A stretch of 64,000 nt of DNA, taken from assembly GCA_018398815.1 (NCBI GenBank), contig CM031601.1, positions 12,854,819-12,918,818 of the forward strand, read 5' to 3'. Numbering within the stretch: position 1 is the stretch's first letter; each line of letters starts with the position of its first letter. Position numbers and translations under genes: made by a program. Of the stretch, positions 46,425-57,893 are shown in pieces. This stretch comes from Conus ventricosus (taxonomy: Eukaryota; Mollusca; Gastropoda; Neogastropoda; Conidae). Under the pieces are notes generated by a model that made no database searches, had not been told where the DNA came from, and saw only the letters and a program-made list of their open reading frames with translations.

Positions 46425-47246
46425 TTATTAATTAGTTTTTAATTATGTTACCCAAGTTCTTAATTAGTTTTTAATTAAAGTTACTTCAAAGTTTCCTAAT
46501 AAGTTCTTGATCCAAGTAACTTCTAAGTTTCTTGATTATAGTCTCCTCAAGATCATAATAGTCTTCCTTTAAGATACAACAAGTTCTTATTCAAGTTATC
46601 TTATAATTATCAAAAATAAATGATTTGTTTTTATCTTAAATAGAGATGTCTTAATTAGTACACTCACGCTCAAAAAGTGTCATCGTTGAGGATGTCTTGC
46701 TCAGCGGTCTTCTGCATTGATCTTTATGAAGTTCTTACATCCTAAGCCAAACCGCATTTGATTACATTCTGGTCTATGGAAATGCTTTTATAGACTCCTT
46801 GTCTTTATTTATTGACTTTATCAGTTTAAATTCGCTTGATCATTTTTATTAAAAAAAATTTAAAATTAAGTTCTTAAAATATTTTCATCTGAAATGGATC
46901 AAAATGATCTTTTGTTGTTGACGGTTCTGGCGTGCAGTTGTCCCTTTTTTTATGTATTAGTGGTTCAGTTTTTTTGATGCTTTTGTTTTGGCTTGCCATT
47001 CTTTATATAATTTTATAAGCGTAATAAACCGCCCCAGCAGCGCATTGGCCGCCAAAACAAATGGCAACAGTTTTAAGTTCAATTTCAATGAAGACTTTGT
47101 GCTGTAGGCTTGTATCACATGGAGTTTTTAGAGCTGGCATTGAAATCAACTTGTTTGGCGTGGAGGTGGTGTTATGTTTTCTTTATGAGTTATTTTAGTA
47201 ACATTAATTTTTGTGGTCTGTTCAACTCTGCTAATTTTCTTCCTGC
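46425..47246. other. AT-rich non-coding stretch
   Basis: Begins with a degenerate repeat of TTAATTAGTTTTTAATTA type (46425-46620). No gene recognised. Confidence 0.6.
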
Positions 47247-47387
47247 TTAAACACGAACAGGATGCTTTTCATGCCCACACCTGGTTTCAGTGTTTCTGAT
47301 TCTGCTGATTTTCTGGCTTTGGTTACTTTTCTCCACTGGATTCATTGTTTCCTGATTTGGTTCTGATTGATTTTCAAGCTCGTTCAT
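47247..47387 (-). CDS. Small open frame, 46 codons, unknown
   Basis: ATG at 47387; begins MNELENQSEPNQETMNPVEK and is Asn/Gln/Glu-rich, ending in a CGHEKHP segment. No family recognised. It lies between the terminal repeats and the next small minus-strand frame in the Polinton left arm. It may be chance. Confidence 0.2.
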   Translation of the reverse strand: MNELENQSEPNQETMNPVEKSNQSQKISRIRNTETRCGHEKHPVRV

Positions 47388-47651
47388 TTTGGAAGGAAAT
47401 AAAATCTATATGATTTAAAGTTATTAATCCCATGATTAATGTGATAACAATGTTCCAATATCTTGTAATTAGATCACACCCTAGAGACTGTAATGACTTG
47501 TTAAAACCGGATCTTGCGTTAAATCATACGTATGTTTCTTGTTCAGAATCAATGGGAGAAATCTACTGACATAGTTTAGTGTACGATCTTAAGAACCGTT
47601 TTTTGCCAACGCTTTTTACCATTCTCGACCCCAACTGCGCCTAATACCTGT

Positions 47652-47855
47652 TTATGATACTTTTAATGTATTGTCGAGTATCTGTTGAATTTGTTCAATG
47701 CTGAATTCAGTTACGAGGAATGTTTTGTTTTTCCACACGACGCCAAAGAATACAACCTCTCCTTTTGGGGCATAACAGCGTGGACATAGCTTGGTATTCA
47801 TAAGTTCAGGATGGTTAGGACACATTGTAGCTGGTAGTAGATCATCACTGTTCAT
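47652..47855 (-). CDS. Small putative zinc-ribbon protein, unknown function
   Basis: Intact 67-codon frame (ATG at 47855; stop at 47652). It contains CPNH, then 8 residues later CPRC, a C-x2-H/C-x2-C layout that could bind one zinc ion, followed by a mixed hydrophobic segment (VVFFGVVWKNKTFLVTEF) and a short helix-like end. It lies on the opposite strand to the two genes to its right, about 290 bp away. I do not recognise it as a known Polinton core protein. The intact frame in a region full of breaks slightly favours a real gene, but its size allows chance. Confidence 0.45.
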   Translation of the reverse strand: MNSDDLLPATMCPNHPELMNTKLCPRCYAPKGEVVFFGVVWKNKTFLVTEFSIEQIQQILDNTLKVS

Positions 47856-48144
47856 GTTTTTTTAATATTATATTTTTTTATTTTCTAAAAATGAGCACGC
47901 GAAAAAACTGTTGCTAAACTTTGTTTTACCTTTCTGCTGTTTGTGGAGGTCTAGTGTAGGATAATCAATGCTTGGTAAAAGCTTGTTAAGAATTAAACCT
48001 GCTGATCTGGCAACTAGACTTTGAGATTCATGAAAAGGGGCTGATTGCTATCATTGCAGCTTGTTTTGCTCGAAGATTTTCTAGTCAAGCATGGAATAAT
48101 TCTGACAGTATAAATATGTAAATAAAAAATACATTTATTAAAAA

Positions 48145-48556
48145 ATGGCCTTACTCGTAATGTAGATAGTGGCGCTGTGGTTAATGCGCTCGCTTTTAGT
48201 GGAAGTTAGTAATTACGGCATTTAGTAAACTGCGAGATGAAGGCGAGAGAAAAGACATAACAAAGCTGTGGAGCAACTAGCTGCAGCACAAGATCGCTAT
48301 GAAAAAGCAGTGAGAATGAGCTGAGCAGTTAGATATTATTTTTAACACACTGAAAAAACTAGTGCATTGCAGCTTCACATTTAAAGATGTTGATCAAGCG
48401 AATAAAGTGTATTATCTAGTTAAAGGCCAAACCAATCGAGACATTGCCCCACCATAATTTAGCGACTTTTATCAACCATACAGAAAAAACAAAAGATGCA
48501 AGAATTGGGTTTATTGTCTTTGGTATGAACGTTTGTGTATTTTGTTGCACATAATT
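48145..48556 (+). pseudogene. Polinton coiled-coil/membrane protein upstream of integrase, broken
   Basis: ATG at 48145; first residues shift frame once, giving SGAVVNALAFSGS (small, hydrophobic), then a charged helical stretch with GERK and VEQLAAAQDRYEK (coiled coil), FKDVDQANKVYYLV, and a hydrophobic end with GFIVFGMNVCV. This order resembles an unnamed protein commonly found directly upstream of Polinton integrases (from family memory, not checked). At least four indels or stops. The end abuts the integrase start at 48557. Confidence 0.55.
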
Positions 48557-49538
48557 ATGGCTGAGTTAAATTTGAACAAAATATATTATTCGCAAAAGGT
48601 ATTTGGAAGGGAAATCCCCTCCTACCCCCGTAAACAAAGCAGCTGGAGTCAGTGAACAAACAGCAAAAGAATCGGTTTCTATAACAAGCGAATTGGCAAT
48701 ATTTATGTACCAGCGCCTAGACGAATACAGAGACCCACACTTTGTCAATACAACTCAATAAACGCACCCTTCAAAATGATCTTATTATTTACTCTGATAA
48801 GATTAGACGAAAAAAGATTTAAGTAGCACTTACAGTCATTGACATAGCTTCCAAGATAACAAAGATGCGGAACCATTAACACAAAAGAGTGCCTCTGCTG
48901 TTGCTGCTCGCTATACATCTGATATACCAACGGGAGGCCCGTTAACTTATCCTAGCATGATTCAAGTCAATGATGGGAAAACGAATTTAAATGGCAGTGA
49001 ATAAAATTATTGTTTGAAGCATAGATTTACAGTAAAAGGTGCATTCAGGAGTTCACAGTTCACAGGTTTAGTTGAAACTTTATACCAAACAGTAGCCGAA
49101 AGGGACTTTTTTCCTACGTATCACAGAGAGCTGATTGACATTATCGCAACAACAGAGGGTTAGATGACTGCCCCTCAGTTTGCGCGCATGATTATTGATG
49201 AATTTAATAGGGTTTAATACAGTACAAGCAATCAATAGAAAAACAATAATTGTTGCTGAAGAGCCTTCATCAGCATATACTATTACCATTTGGTTTTTAA
49301 AAAGTAAGGTACCTTTATGTAACGGTGGGAAGCTGAAGGGGACACTGCATCAGGGCAACCGATCAGTTAGGAAGTGTGGACGGATGGAAATAAAAAGAAT
49401 TGTAAAATGAATCCCCCAGTGTATTTTTTACGAGAAAACTGACACCCCCCCAGGTCTCAACGATTTTTGGTGAAAGAAGAACTGCTGAAAATCCCACCAG
49501 GACATGTCGCTTTAATTAATTTACGTAATTTTATTTGA
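48557..49538 (+). pseudogene. Polinton rve-type integrase, frameshifted
   Basis: Retroviral-like DDE integrase that would cut and join the element ends. ATG at 48557 (MAELNLNKIYYSQK), then a helical AAGVSEQTAKE block and an IYVPAPRRIQRP block before the catalytic core. The probable catalytic residues are Asp at 48841 (TVID), Asp at 48972 (VNDG) and Glu at 49074 (GLVETL). The last two are 34 codons apart, near the usual D,D35E. The C-terminal part reads VPLCNG, then PPVYFLREN and IPPGHVALINLRNF, the usual small beta-barrel region, with a stop at 49538. About five frameshifts or stops interrupt it, and there is no intact reading frame. Confidence 0.8.
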
Positions 49539-49869
49539 GTTTAAAATGGAAAGTCAGAAGGGAGTGAGAACGAAACAAGAATGGTAAAGGAAGAGACCTT
49601 GATATGATTACGGGAATCTTCATTGCGTGAAATGCTATTAATGGGAAACATTTTTCGAGGATTAATCAATGCATGCTAAATCATCTGGATCGCCTACAAC
49701 TCAAACCCCAAATTGGGAAAAAAAGAAAATCTTGGAAAAATAATAAAAAAATTCGAAACGCGGAAAGAAACATGAGAAAAGATTTAATGAATTGGATGAT
49801 TGAAGCTAGGATTGATTGTATAAAAAAGTTGAATGAAAAAATATAAACCCCCTGTTTATGTGGTCTCCA
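49539..49869. other. Spacer between convergent integrase and polymerase genes
   Basis: A-rich stretch. A Lys/Arg/Asn-rich frame on the plus strand (about 49670-49845) ends at TAA 49843; no family recognised. Confidence 0.4.
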
Positions 49870-52400
49870 GTTGCCCGATGGCATATGATAAATCTGGATT
49901 ACTCAAACACACGTTTTGTGTTTGTTTATCTAACGACTTTTTTGTTACAACCGTTGTGTTGATTCATGTGATTAGATCGTAGTTTTACGTTGTCATGATG
50001 AAAGTCTTTTTGCCAAACAATGCTTCTTTGTAGTAGTCATGTGATATGTTTGACTGCACAACGCTGCGTGATATTCCTTGCTTTCTTAATGATTTTTCTC
50101 ATGGATCGAAATACTGAACATTTTCGCCTTAAACCAACAAATCCTTAATCACCTTTCAGATAATTTCATCTTTCATCTTTCCTAAAACATTACTTGTTAG
50201 TAATTGAATGTAAAGGCGAGTCTTTGGTAATCAGATTGTATCTACCATCCCGAATGTCCTTTAGCTACTTCTGTTTTCCATGTCTTTTAGATGTCTTCAG
50301 TTTAGGGATATCTATAACAAATATCTGTATCTGTGTAACGCACTCTGGACTCTGGATACGAGGGCTTAAAGTAGTCATAGAGAAACTCTAACATCAAAAG
50401 CTTTGATAATTCCTAAACAGTAAACCCGATAAAAACAGGTTTGTCAATTTGACTTTCTTTTTTTTCATATTATGACAAAAAGGTGATCATGATATTTTTG
50501 GAAGTCCTGATAATTAGCGGGTTTTGAAAGTCAGCTTAATTGCTTCGTTCTCTCTGGTGACTCATCTGACATCTTTACGCTTGTGCGGAATCTCCATAGT
50601 TCTTCGAAAACAAATGTTGTTCATCAGTTGAAAAAAGTCTTTTTATGAAGATCTGCGGTATTTAGTTCTGAGATCTGTGTTCTTCATGATGTTATGGTTT
50701 CATGAACTGTTCTTGATCAAAAGCAATTATACGATGAACAGACTGTCAATTCGTAACCATGTCTTAAATTAAATTGTAGAAGTCTGTAATGACAGACATA
50801 ATTTTTTATTGCCGATGATTTAGCACAAGTTTAGGCGGGGCTCTCTAGTGATCCATCTTTAGACTTTCTGCTGCTAATGGATTGTCATTATGCAGGTCAT
50901 GGAGTTCATGGAGATATTCTAAATCAACTTCTTTTTTAGAATGAAACAACGCTGCTGATTCAGGCGTATAATGCCCAACCACTTTAATGCCTTTTGAATA
51001 TTTATTCGGATCGCCGCCCTGTGTACATTTTAAAGTACGTAATGGAAGTGGATTGCGCCATGCCAACCATACAGATTGTTTGATCCTAAATACATAAAGT
51101 AGTTTGACCTTTTTACTTGGATCATAGTCAGTCCAAAGTATTTGTTGTTTGCTTTACAGTAATGATGCGAGCCATACTAATTCCTCCACGCAATCCGTGT
51201 TCAATCATCTGTTCATTGGTTAAATCCGACGATAATTCAATCTGTACTCCAGTAAACTTAAGAAAGCATCCCAACTCATCCGGGCGCAGAAAGAAAAGAA
51301 ATGTATTGGCGGGATCCAGGCATGTAATTGTTTCATGCAGGTACTTCATATTTTTCAACAATATCCGCCAACATACATTTCATCTGCCCTTAGTATGAAT
51401 TCATGGAAGTCTCCTTGTTTTTTACACTATAACTTCTGCCACGCATCTTGAGCATGCTGGTAATCAGAATCACTGATGTCCTTTCCTCTGAGACTAGAAA
51501 AGAAAGACGACTTTAGGAGGAAGTGTGGTCTTCATCAAACTTTCCCAAACTTTTCTTGTACTCATAAGGGTATCGACCTTTCTAAACGAGAGTGGGTCAA
51601 AATATTCTTCCGTTATTGGGCAGACTTTAAAGGACATAGCCAGTGACTCTAATGAACCCATCATGTGTTGCATAGAGTCATAAATAGTACTTGTTATTTA
51701 GATTAAAGCAATGTACTTTTTGATGACTGTGCAAATGCATGACACCATGAAGTCATCGTCCAATGCTTCTGTTAAGATGAGAGTCGTAACCTCGCAAGTT
51801 ATGAAAGGATACAGGAAGAGCTTCTGGTCTAGGATCAAACTTTAGTGAGATTGCATTTCTGTGCGTGCTCCCTCTGAACTTTCCGACTAATGTGATCATG
51901 GGCTCTTACTTTGGATTTGTTGCTTCTTCACTGAGTTCTTTTTAACCACAAATCAAACAGTGGAGTGGCTGCGTCATACTGTTCTTGGTCTTCAGGGGGC
52001 GTCACATGATTTCAGATTAAATTCAGATTATTAGACAGTCATTACGCACTTTCTGCATGCGTTTAGAAAGTATTTTGCTGCAATTAGGGCCCTCTATATA
52101 ATTCTGGGGGGGTCTCTGAATGAACGACATCCAACCTGACACGATGAAAGCAAATGATCAAATTTGATGATTACTATAAGAAAGTTTTCGAAGTTTTTGT
52201 GGCGCGGGCCATTAGAAGAAAATGAGTGTTTCAAAATCTGCCATAAACAACATATGACTTGTTTGCATCGTTTCCAGTTCTTATAACTAAACTTTAGATC
52301 CGGAGTGGGGGTGTAATTAGGTCTGGTATGACAGTTCAGAAAACTTTTACAATGTTTCTTATGTTCGCTCGCGGCTTGAACAGATGGCATTATTGTTAAA
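49870..52400 (-). pseudogene. Protein-primed DNA polymerase B (Polinton pPolB), frameshifted
   Basis: Replicates the element. Blocks on the minus strand, N to C: a Cys/His segment followed by FSYKNWKRCKQV (about 52300-52260), the region where this family has its exonuclease motif; MIEHGLRGGIS (about 51208-51170), the family signature before the palm; a NNLYG-containing segment at about 51080, the polymerase motif with SLYP-type role; NPLAAES (near 50880); DQEQFMKP (near 50705); EFVGLRR-like near 50110; and DFHHDNVKLRS near 50000. The order is correct for protein-primed PolB. The full family length is about 1000-1200 residues; the N-terminus (beyond 52400) is not well defined. Many indels; as written it cannot encode an active enzyme. 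Confidence 0.78.
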
Positions 52401-53550
52401 ATTGTCTACAGAATTCTTGTATGCCATGATCTTTTGAAAGTATGATTCATTAGTTATCATCGTGGCGTATCAATGTGTTTAAGCGGTAGCCCAGCTGGTG
52501 AAAAGCGTTCATGTAGTAAGTCAACAGGATTTTTTGTCTGGTTCGCCTATTGTTGGATGTTCTTGGACACTTTAATTGGCACCAATTTGTTTCTCATCCC
52601 ATGTGTATACATTAACAGTTATGGTTTTGTTTTTGTTCTTCAAATGAATCAATTGGTCTACTCTAACAGAATGATGGACACCCCATAAAAGTTAGATCAT
52701 ATGGTGAAGGGTGCATAGTTAGACACTCTCTCTGCGTTTTTGCGGGGGTGATGCAGCCTTGCAAGAACACTCAATAAAACAATTGTTGTCTGTTATTCTT
52801 TAAGTTTAGTACTGCTCTTTTTTTGCCACTAATGCTGGAGGTAGTGGATGTAAGCCTTACCACAATCGGGATCTTAGCTGTTTTAATATGATCTCTAAAA
52901 AACTTCGCTCTGGACAACCAGAGCCTTCATTTTGGTTCTTCAGCGGCGCGTCAAACTGTGCAAGCAGTTCGTCTGCCCAACGGGTGTTAAGTCTTTCGAG
53001 AAAGAATAGTTGTTGTTTGTCGAGACCCAGACTTCTAGATTTTCTTATTTATTGTTACTAGTCGATTAAAAACAGCAACATTACTTTAACTGGCGGGGCT
53101 ATTGTGAGTTTATTGGAACTGAGAAATAGGCAGGACAACGCTTTGCCGACTTTTTGTGTCATGACTTTCTAGATCTTATTCATTCAGTGCTCTTGATATT
53201 AAAACGCTCTCTCTCAAGCATTCCTTCAAACAATTCGTTCTGGTCATTCATATATCTGAGCCATGTTGAGTTTCTTTTCTAACTCAAAAATATTTTTTAA
53301 AGTAAAAAAAAAAATAATTAATCAGAATCATTATAACGGTCTTTTGTGCATGGACTCATAAATAAAGTATAAACACCCTTCGAGGTTGTTACTGTGAGTG
53401 TTTAGATCTGAGTTTTATGTCTCGTTTACTTTTTTTAAGCATTCCTTTTTTTTATCTGCTCGGCGTCTGGCTGTTGAGAAATACTTGCCCTCGCCTTTCT
53501 TTGTAGATCAACTTTTGTCTTTTGTAGTCATTATATCGGCCTCGTAACGA
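52401..53550. other. Uncertain stretch, possibly polymerase N-terminus or another small gene
   Basis: On the minus strand a few protein-like runs appear (for example NPVDLLHERFSPAGLPLKHID near 52500), but nothing was matched to a family. It may be the polymerase N-terminal extension. Confidence 0.35.
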
Positions 53551-53559
53551 TTTTAAAAT

Positions 53560-53930
53560 TCTTCATTCGTGATGTGTGAGTCAACTTTGTGCTTTTTTTT
53601 TGTCAGGTTTAAAACGAACAAGTTTAGCCGTTATTTGTTGAACCATAGCATGTGTGCTTTTGGAGTTTTAGTTTTTAATTTTTTGCAGAGCACTTACAAG
53701 CTTATGAACAAGGAACGAGAGCTAAAGACCAAACCTCCTAGAGGTAAAGCGGCGGGTGGTATGGCATGTTGCTAAGAGACCAACATCGTTCTGCTGATAG
53801 AGACTTATAGTCGATGTTCCAGTATTAACATATGTAACAGCATTAAAGGCAGCAGAATACCTTCGTTTGGTTTTGCTGTATTTTGAAAGGTCTTGCTCTA
53901 GTTTTTGTTGCATTTGTGTAATGTGGTTAA
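53560..53930 (-). pseudogene. Small Polinton hydrophobic protein, broken
   Basis: An open segment from ATG 53913 to 53722 begins MQQKLEQDLSKYSKTKRRY and then has Ser/Thr/Gly-rich hydrophobic residues; after a frameshift come SALQKI-type helical residues and THHE. The arrangement (charged helix, small-residue membrane stretch, charged end) resembles a small protein I recall next to Polinton capsid genes. The match is from memory and only moderate. Confidence 0.5.
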
Positions 53931-54049
53931 TCTGAAGGTTTTTATGTTAGGGCTTTTACTATCCCTTCTTTTGGCACTCTGGCGCTGTAGGCACATTTGG
54001 ATAAACCTGAAACAGACATGCTTTTTAAAAATGAAAAATAATTTAGTAA

Positions 54050-55309
54050 TTGTATATCTTTTAATCTGTTTTCTTGAATATTCAGCTGCGCATCATATAT
54101 TAAAAACAAATGTACATTAAGCGGTTTATCGGCTTCTTCTTCTTTATCAATTTGAATGTTTATTACGTCTCTCACAGTTCTCCCGCTTCCATGCATGATT
54201 ATCCTCTGTCGATCTTAGTGTCAATCCATAACCGTATTTTGTTGTTAAATAATCATCAAGCCTAACACTGTGAAGTGTAGAATCTTTAGACACAAGGTCT
54301 ACTGTTGGACTTCTACACCTCCGCCTCCAAACAGTTTTCTTTATTTCATCAAATGCTGATAAGGTTTAAGCCCGCTAGCGTAGATTTGGTTAGGACTACC
54401 TCAATCGAACATTGTTACTTTCGTTATTTTTTGGATTTAAAAAACTTTTCACTTCCTCTTTTGAACGGTCTTCATCTTCGCACAGCAATAAAATACCTTT
54501 AAGCGATCTTGCTGCAACACTAAAACTAAAATTCCATATAGCGTCTGCCCTGCTTCTGGGATATGTTGTATGATGAATCACTCTTTCGTAATATATTGCT
54601 AATTTTGACTGATATTGTTGCTCAATCAGCCTTGCTAAATTAGGGTTGCTAACAACGTCAAACTCTAACGAGATGTCAGAAATGCTGTACTTTGCTTCGG
54701 TGTCTGATGATCTGATAACACGTTTGTATTCATTAAAAGTTAGTTCATATGACAATCTGTCTTTTAATGCTCCTTGAAAGTATGGGGCATGCGCTTTTAA
54801 CAACTCAAAATCTAAGGGAAATGGAAAAGCGATTTCCATACGCAAAATTTACGGCTACATACTTTTTGCCGTCTTTAGTATCTCCAGCGCTATTCTATGT
54901 TTTAGTGCTTCTTCATTTTCATTCCTTGAAACGCAAGATCGGCCCTTTCATTCCCGGTTAGCCATAGATCAGAATGGGTTTTAAAATATGTCTGCATTGT
55001 GTAAAGAAAATATTTCTTGCCCCTCAAGTTTTATAGAAATTTTCTTAACGATTGCCCGCCCAGATTCTGTACAACTGTCCTGTTTGGGTCTGTTGTTGAA
55101 GCGAGTTCTATTTTGAAAGTAAGACGCGCAGAGCCTGGCACAATCACTTCATCTGCTCCTAGGTCTGGAAATTTGACAGTAAGAATTTGATCTGCATCAA
55201 TAGTAGATGGATTATTTGGAACAATAATATTCCGTTTATTTCCCTTCACGCCAAGGGGCTCTTTCAGTTTTCTATGCGGGTCAAGAATCGAGCCATATGA
55301 TTGTGGCAT
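54050..55309 (-). pseudogene. Polinton major capsid protein (double jelly-roll), frameshifted
   Basis: Forms the icosahedral shell in Polinton-type virions (family knowledge). ATG at 55309 (MPQSYGSILDPHRK). First block to 55031 has NNPSTID, FPDLGADEVIVPGS and NRTVVQNLG. A second open block 54845-54396 shows FPLDFELL, DRLSYELTFNEY, SLEFD and ARSLKGILLL. A third block (about 54196-54050) contains NIQIDKEEEA and YDAQLNIQ. Their order fits one protein of about 400 residues. At least three frameshifts separate the blocks, the first at about 55040. It lies head-to-head with the next gene, only 42 bp apart. Confidence 0.8.
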
Positions 55310-55351
55310 TTTTTTTATAAAACAAAATAAAAAAGTTAATTATTTAAAAAC
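55310..55351. promoter_or_regulatory. 42 bp divergent promoter region
   Basis: AT-rich interval between the ATG codons of the capsid gene (minus, 55309) and the structural gene (plus, 55352). It contains TTTTATAAAAC (TATA-like) near 55313 and TTAATTATTTAA near 55337. Any shared promoter must overlap the coding starts or lie in them. Confidence 0.5.
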
Positions 55352-56348
55352 ATGGCAGGCATTGAAGATGAAGATTATGATGTTTTAGATCTGGAGACGA
55401 CATGAGTGAAATGACTCCTTTGGTACAACATCGCTCGGGGGTCTCTTTGCGGCGTGAATTAACAGAAAGTAAGGTCAATCATTATACCAAAGTTTAGGCC
55501 AAGAACCTCCCGAATTTATAGATCCCCAATGATTTTGAAGTAAAAGATGACCATTTGTTTGTGAGGAGCGACCAAGGACAACTTGTTCAGCTTACATCTA
55601 AACCAGACTCATCAAAGTTTTTAAAAAAGAGTACAATTAGACAAAGGCTCAGTGTGAGCGATCAAAATCGCCTTGGCATTACTAAACCAAAATTAAATAG
55701 GGGTGCAGTTGCTAAACTTCAAAACACACTGCAGGAACTCCCGACAGATAACCAAATGCAAAACATGGAACTTAAAGAATTAAATCAATCGGCAGACGAA
55801 TTAATAAATGCAATAGAAGCAGAAACCAGTTTTTCAGAAGAAACAGCATTAAAGACTATAACGACTTCACGCTACCCATGCGAGAAATAGCGGCCCTTGA
55901 TCATGCTTTAGAACCATTAGAGGCGAATTAACAAACAATTTAGCAAAACTGGGTGAAATAGATGAGCATATAAAAAGAGAAAAAGAAAAACTCGTTGAGG
56001 CTGATGACGCCAACTTAGGGTCTGATATTAAAGAAAGAATAACCCAAAGACTAAAAAATCTTGAACAAGAAGATCAGCAAGACTAGAAGCGTTGTCTACT
56101 AACCGAGAACAATTACGAACTCAAGTGAGCAGAATAAGAGAAACTATCCCAAAAAATTTTATATGAAGACACAACACTAGCAGAAAGAATAAGAACACTG
56201 TTTAGAGAGCAAGGAGTCACATTAGCAAGCGTTATAACGGCCTTAGGATTTGCAATAAGTACACTGGTGTTGGCTATTACAGGCGGCGGTGGTCAAAGTC
56301 CAGTGCCTCCACCACCATCGCCTCACCTGATAAATATGGTGAATCATG
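55352..56348 (+). pseudogene. Polinton coiled-coil/membrane structural protein, frameshifted, cut by gap
   Basis: ATG at 55352 (MAGIEDEDYDVLDLE) gives an acidic N-terminus. An open stretch 55555-55890 contains QLVQLTSKPDSSKFLKKSTI. A coiled-coil follows (GELTNNLAKLGEIDEHIKRE, 55918-55980), then ERIRTLFREQGVTLASVI and a glycine/proline hinge ITGGGGQSPVPPPPSP just before the gap. The conserved ERIRTLFREQG block followed by a hydrophobic helix is well known from Polintons of cnidarians and other invertebrates (memory). The C-terminal half is in the gap. Frameshifts at about 55400, 55480, 55880 and 56080. Confidence 0.75.
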
Positions 56349-57348
56349 NNNNNNNNNNNNNNNNNNNNNNNNNNNNNNNNNNNNNNNNNNNNNNNNNNNN
56401 NNNNNNNNNNNNNNNNNNNNNNNNNNNNNNNNNNNNNNNNNNNNNNNNNNNNNNNNNNNNNNNNNNNNNNNNNNNNNNNNNNNNNNNNNNNNNNNNNNNN
56501 NNNNNNNNNNNNNNNNNNNNNNNNNNNNNNNNNNNNNNNNNNNNNNNNNNNNNNNNNNNNNNNNNNNNNNNNNNNNNNNNNNNNNNNNNNNNNNNNNNNN
56601 NNNNNNNNNNNNNNNNNNNNNNNNNNNNNNNNNNNNNNNNNNNNNNNNNNNNNNNNNNNNNNNNNNNNNNNNNNNNNNNNNNNNNNNNNNNNNNNNNNNN
56701 NNNNNNNNNNNNNNNNNNNNNNNNNNNNNNNNNNNNNNNNNNNNNNNNNNNNNNNNNNNNNNNNNNNNNNNNNNNNNNNNNNNNNNNNNNNNNNNNNNNN
56801 NNNNNNNNNNNNNNNNNNNNNNNNNNNNNNNNNNNNNNNNNNNNNNNNNNNNNNNNNNNNNNNNNNNNNNNNNNNNNNNNNNNNNNNNNNNNNNNNNNNN
56901 NNNNNNNNNNNNNNNNNNNNNNNNNNNNNNNNNNNNNNNNNNNNNNNNNNNNNNNNNNNNNNNNNNNNNNNNNNNNNNNNNNNNNNNNNNNNNNNNNNNN
57001 NNNNNNNNNNNNNNNNNNNNNNNNNNNNNNNNNNNNNNNNNNNNNNNNNNNNNNNNNNNNNNNNNNNNNNNNNNNNNNNNNNNNNNNNNNNNNNNNNNNN
57101 NNNNNNNNNNNNNNNNNNNNNNNNNNNNNNNNNNNNNNNNNNNNNNNNNNNNNNNNNNNNNNNNNNNNNNNNNNNNNNNNNNNNNNNNNNNNNNNNNNNN
57201 NNNNNNNNNNNNNNNNNNNNNNNNNNNNNNNNNNNNNNNNNNNNNNNNNNNNNNNNNNNNNNNNNNNNNNNNNNNNNNNNNNNNNNNNNNNNNNNNNNNN
57301 NNNNNNNNNNNNNNNNNNNNNNNNNNNNNNNNNNNNNNNNNNNNNNNN
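56349..57348. other. Assembly gap, 1000 N
   Basis: Exactly 1000 N; cuts the Polinton. Frames across it are artefacts. Confidence 0.99.
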
Positions 57349-57836
57349 ATTGGAAAAATACCTACATTTGGGGGAAAATCATCATGTTTCAGAAAGTAAG
57401 ATCGAAAAGAAAGGTATGATGGGAAAAAAATATTTTTTTGCCTTTGTGATGATCTTTGCGTTTTTTGTTTGGTGTTGTGGCTTAAGTGGCAAAATTAAGG
57501 TATTTCTATATTTAACGTGAGATTTGGTGATTCAGGAAATTTTAAAACACAAAATTCCAATACATGATAACTTAGTTTTCCTTAGGAAAAACAAGTTGAT
57601 GTCGGATGAAAATCATGTGAATTGGGGTGGTAAATAAACAAACTAAAGTCAGGTGAAAATCATTTGAATTTGGGGTAAATCAACGAGTGCCTTTGTATCT
57701 TTTTTTTTTTAAGATAAAGAAAAGTGCAACCCAACTGTTTAAGTGTGGAAAATTTTGGGCTTTAAACAAAAAAATGATGACAGTGATTGTATTTTTGGTT
57801 ACTTTTGTATTCTTGAAAAAAGCATTTTTTATCTTC

Positions 57837-57837
<1 letters not shown>

Positions 57838-57891
<54 letters not shown>
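57838..57891. repeat. 54-base poly-C run
   Basis: Uninterrupted C, the longest homopolymer in the window; preceded by ATCTTCT and followed by AACTTATCC. Most likely a collapsed or miscalled pyrimidine repeat. Confidence 0.95.

Positions 57892-57893
<2 letters not shown>

Larger units (their letters stand above)
43719..56348. mobile_element. Polinton/Maverick element, left end to assembly gap
   Basis: A block of Polinton hallmark genes (rve integrase, protein-primed family B polymerase, double-jelly-roll capsid protein and associated structural proteins) lies at 48145-56348 with no host or LINE sequence in between. The left limit is inferred from the sharp end of the 4.4 kb duplication at 43718 and the inverted repeat that starts there. 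The right end is in or beyond the gap. Frameshifts in most large genes make it a probable relic, although single-base sequencing errors could contribute. Polintons are 15-20 kb self-synthesising DNA elements related to adintoviruses. Confidence 0.85.

Noticed and set aside
48165..48235. tRNA- or SINE-like stretch (GTGGCGCTGTGGTTAATGCGCTCGC)-type start
   Set aside because: No cloverleaf could be folded and the stretch fits the coding of the small Polinton protein.
56267..57520. 417-codon frame across the second gap
   Set aside because: Mostly undefined residues; only the left end belongs to the Polinton structural protein.
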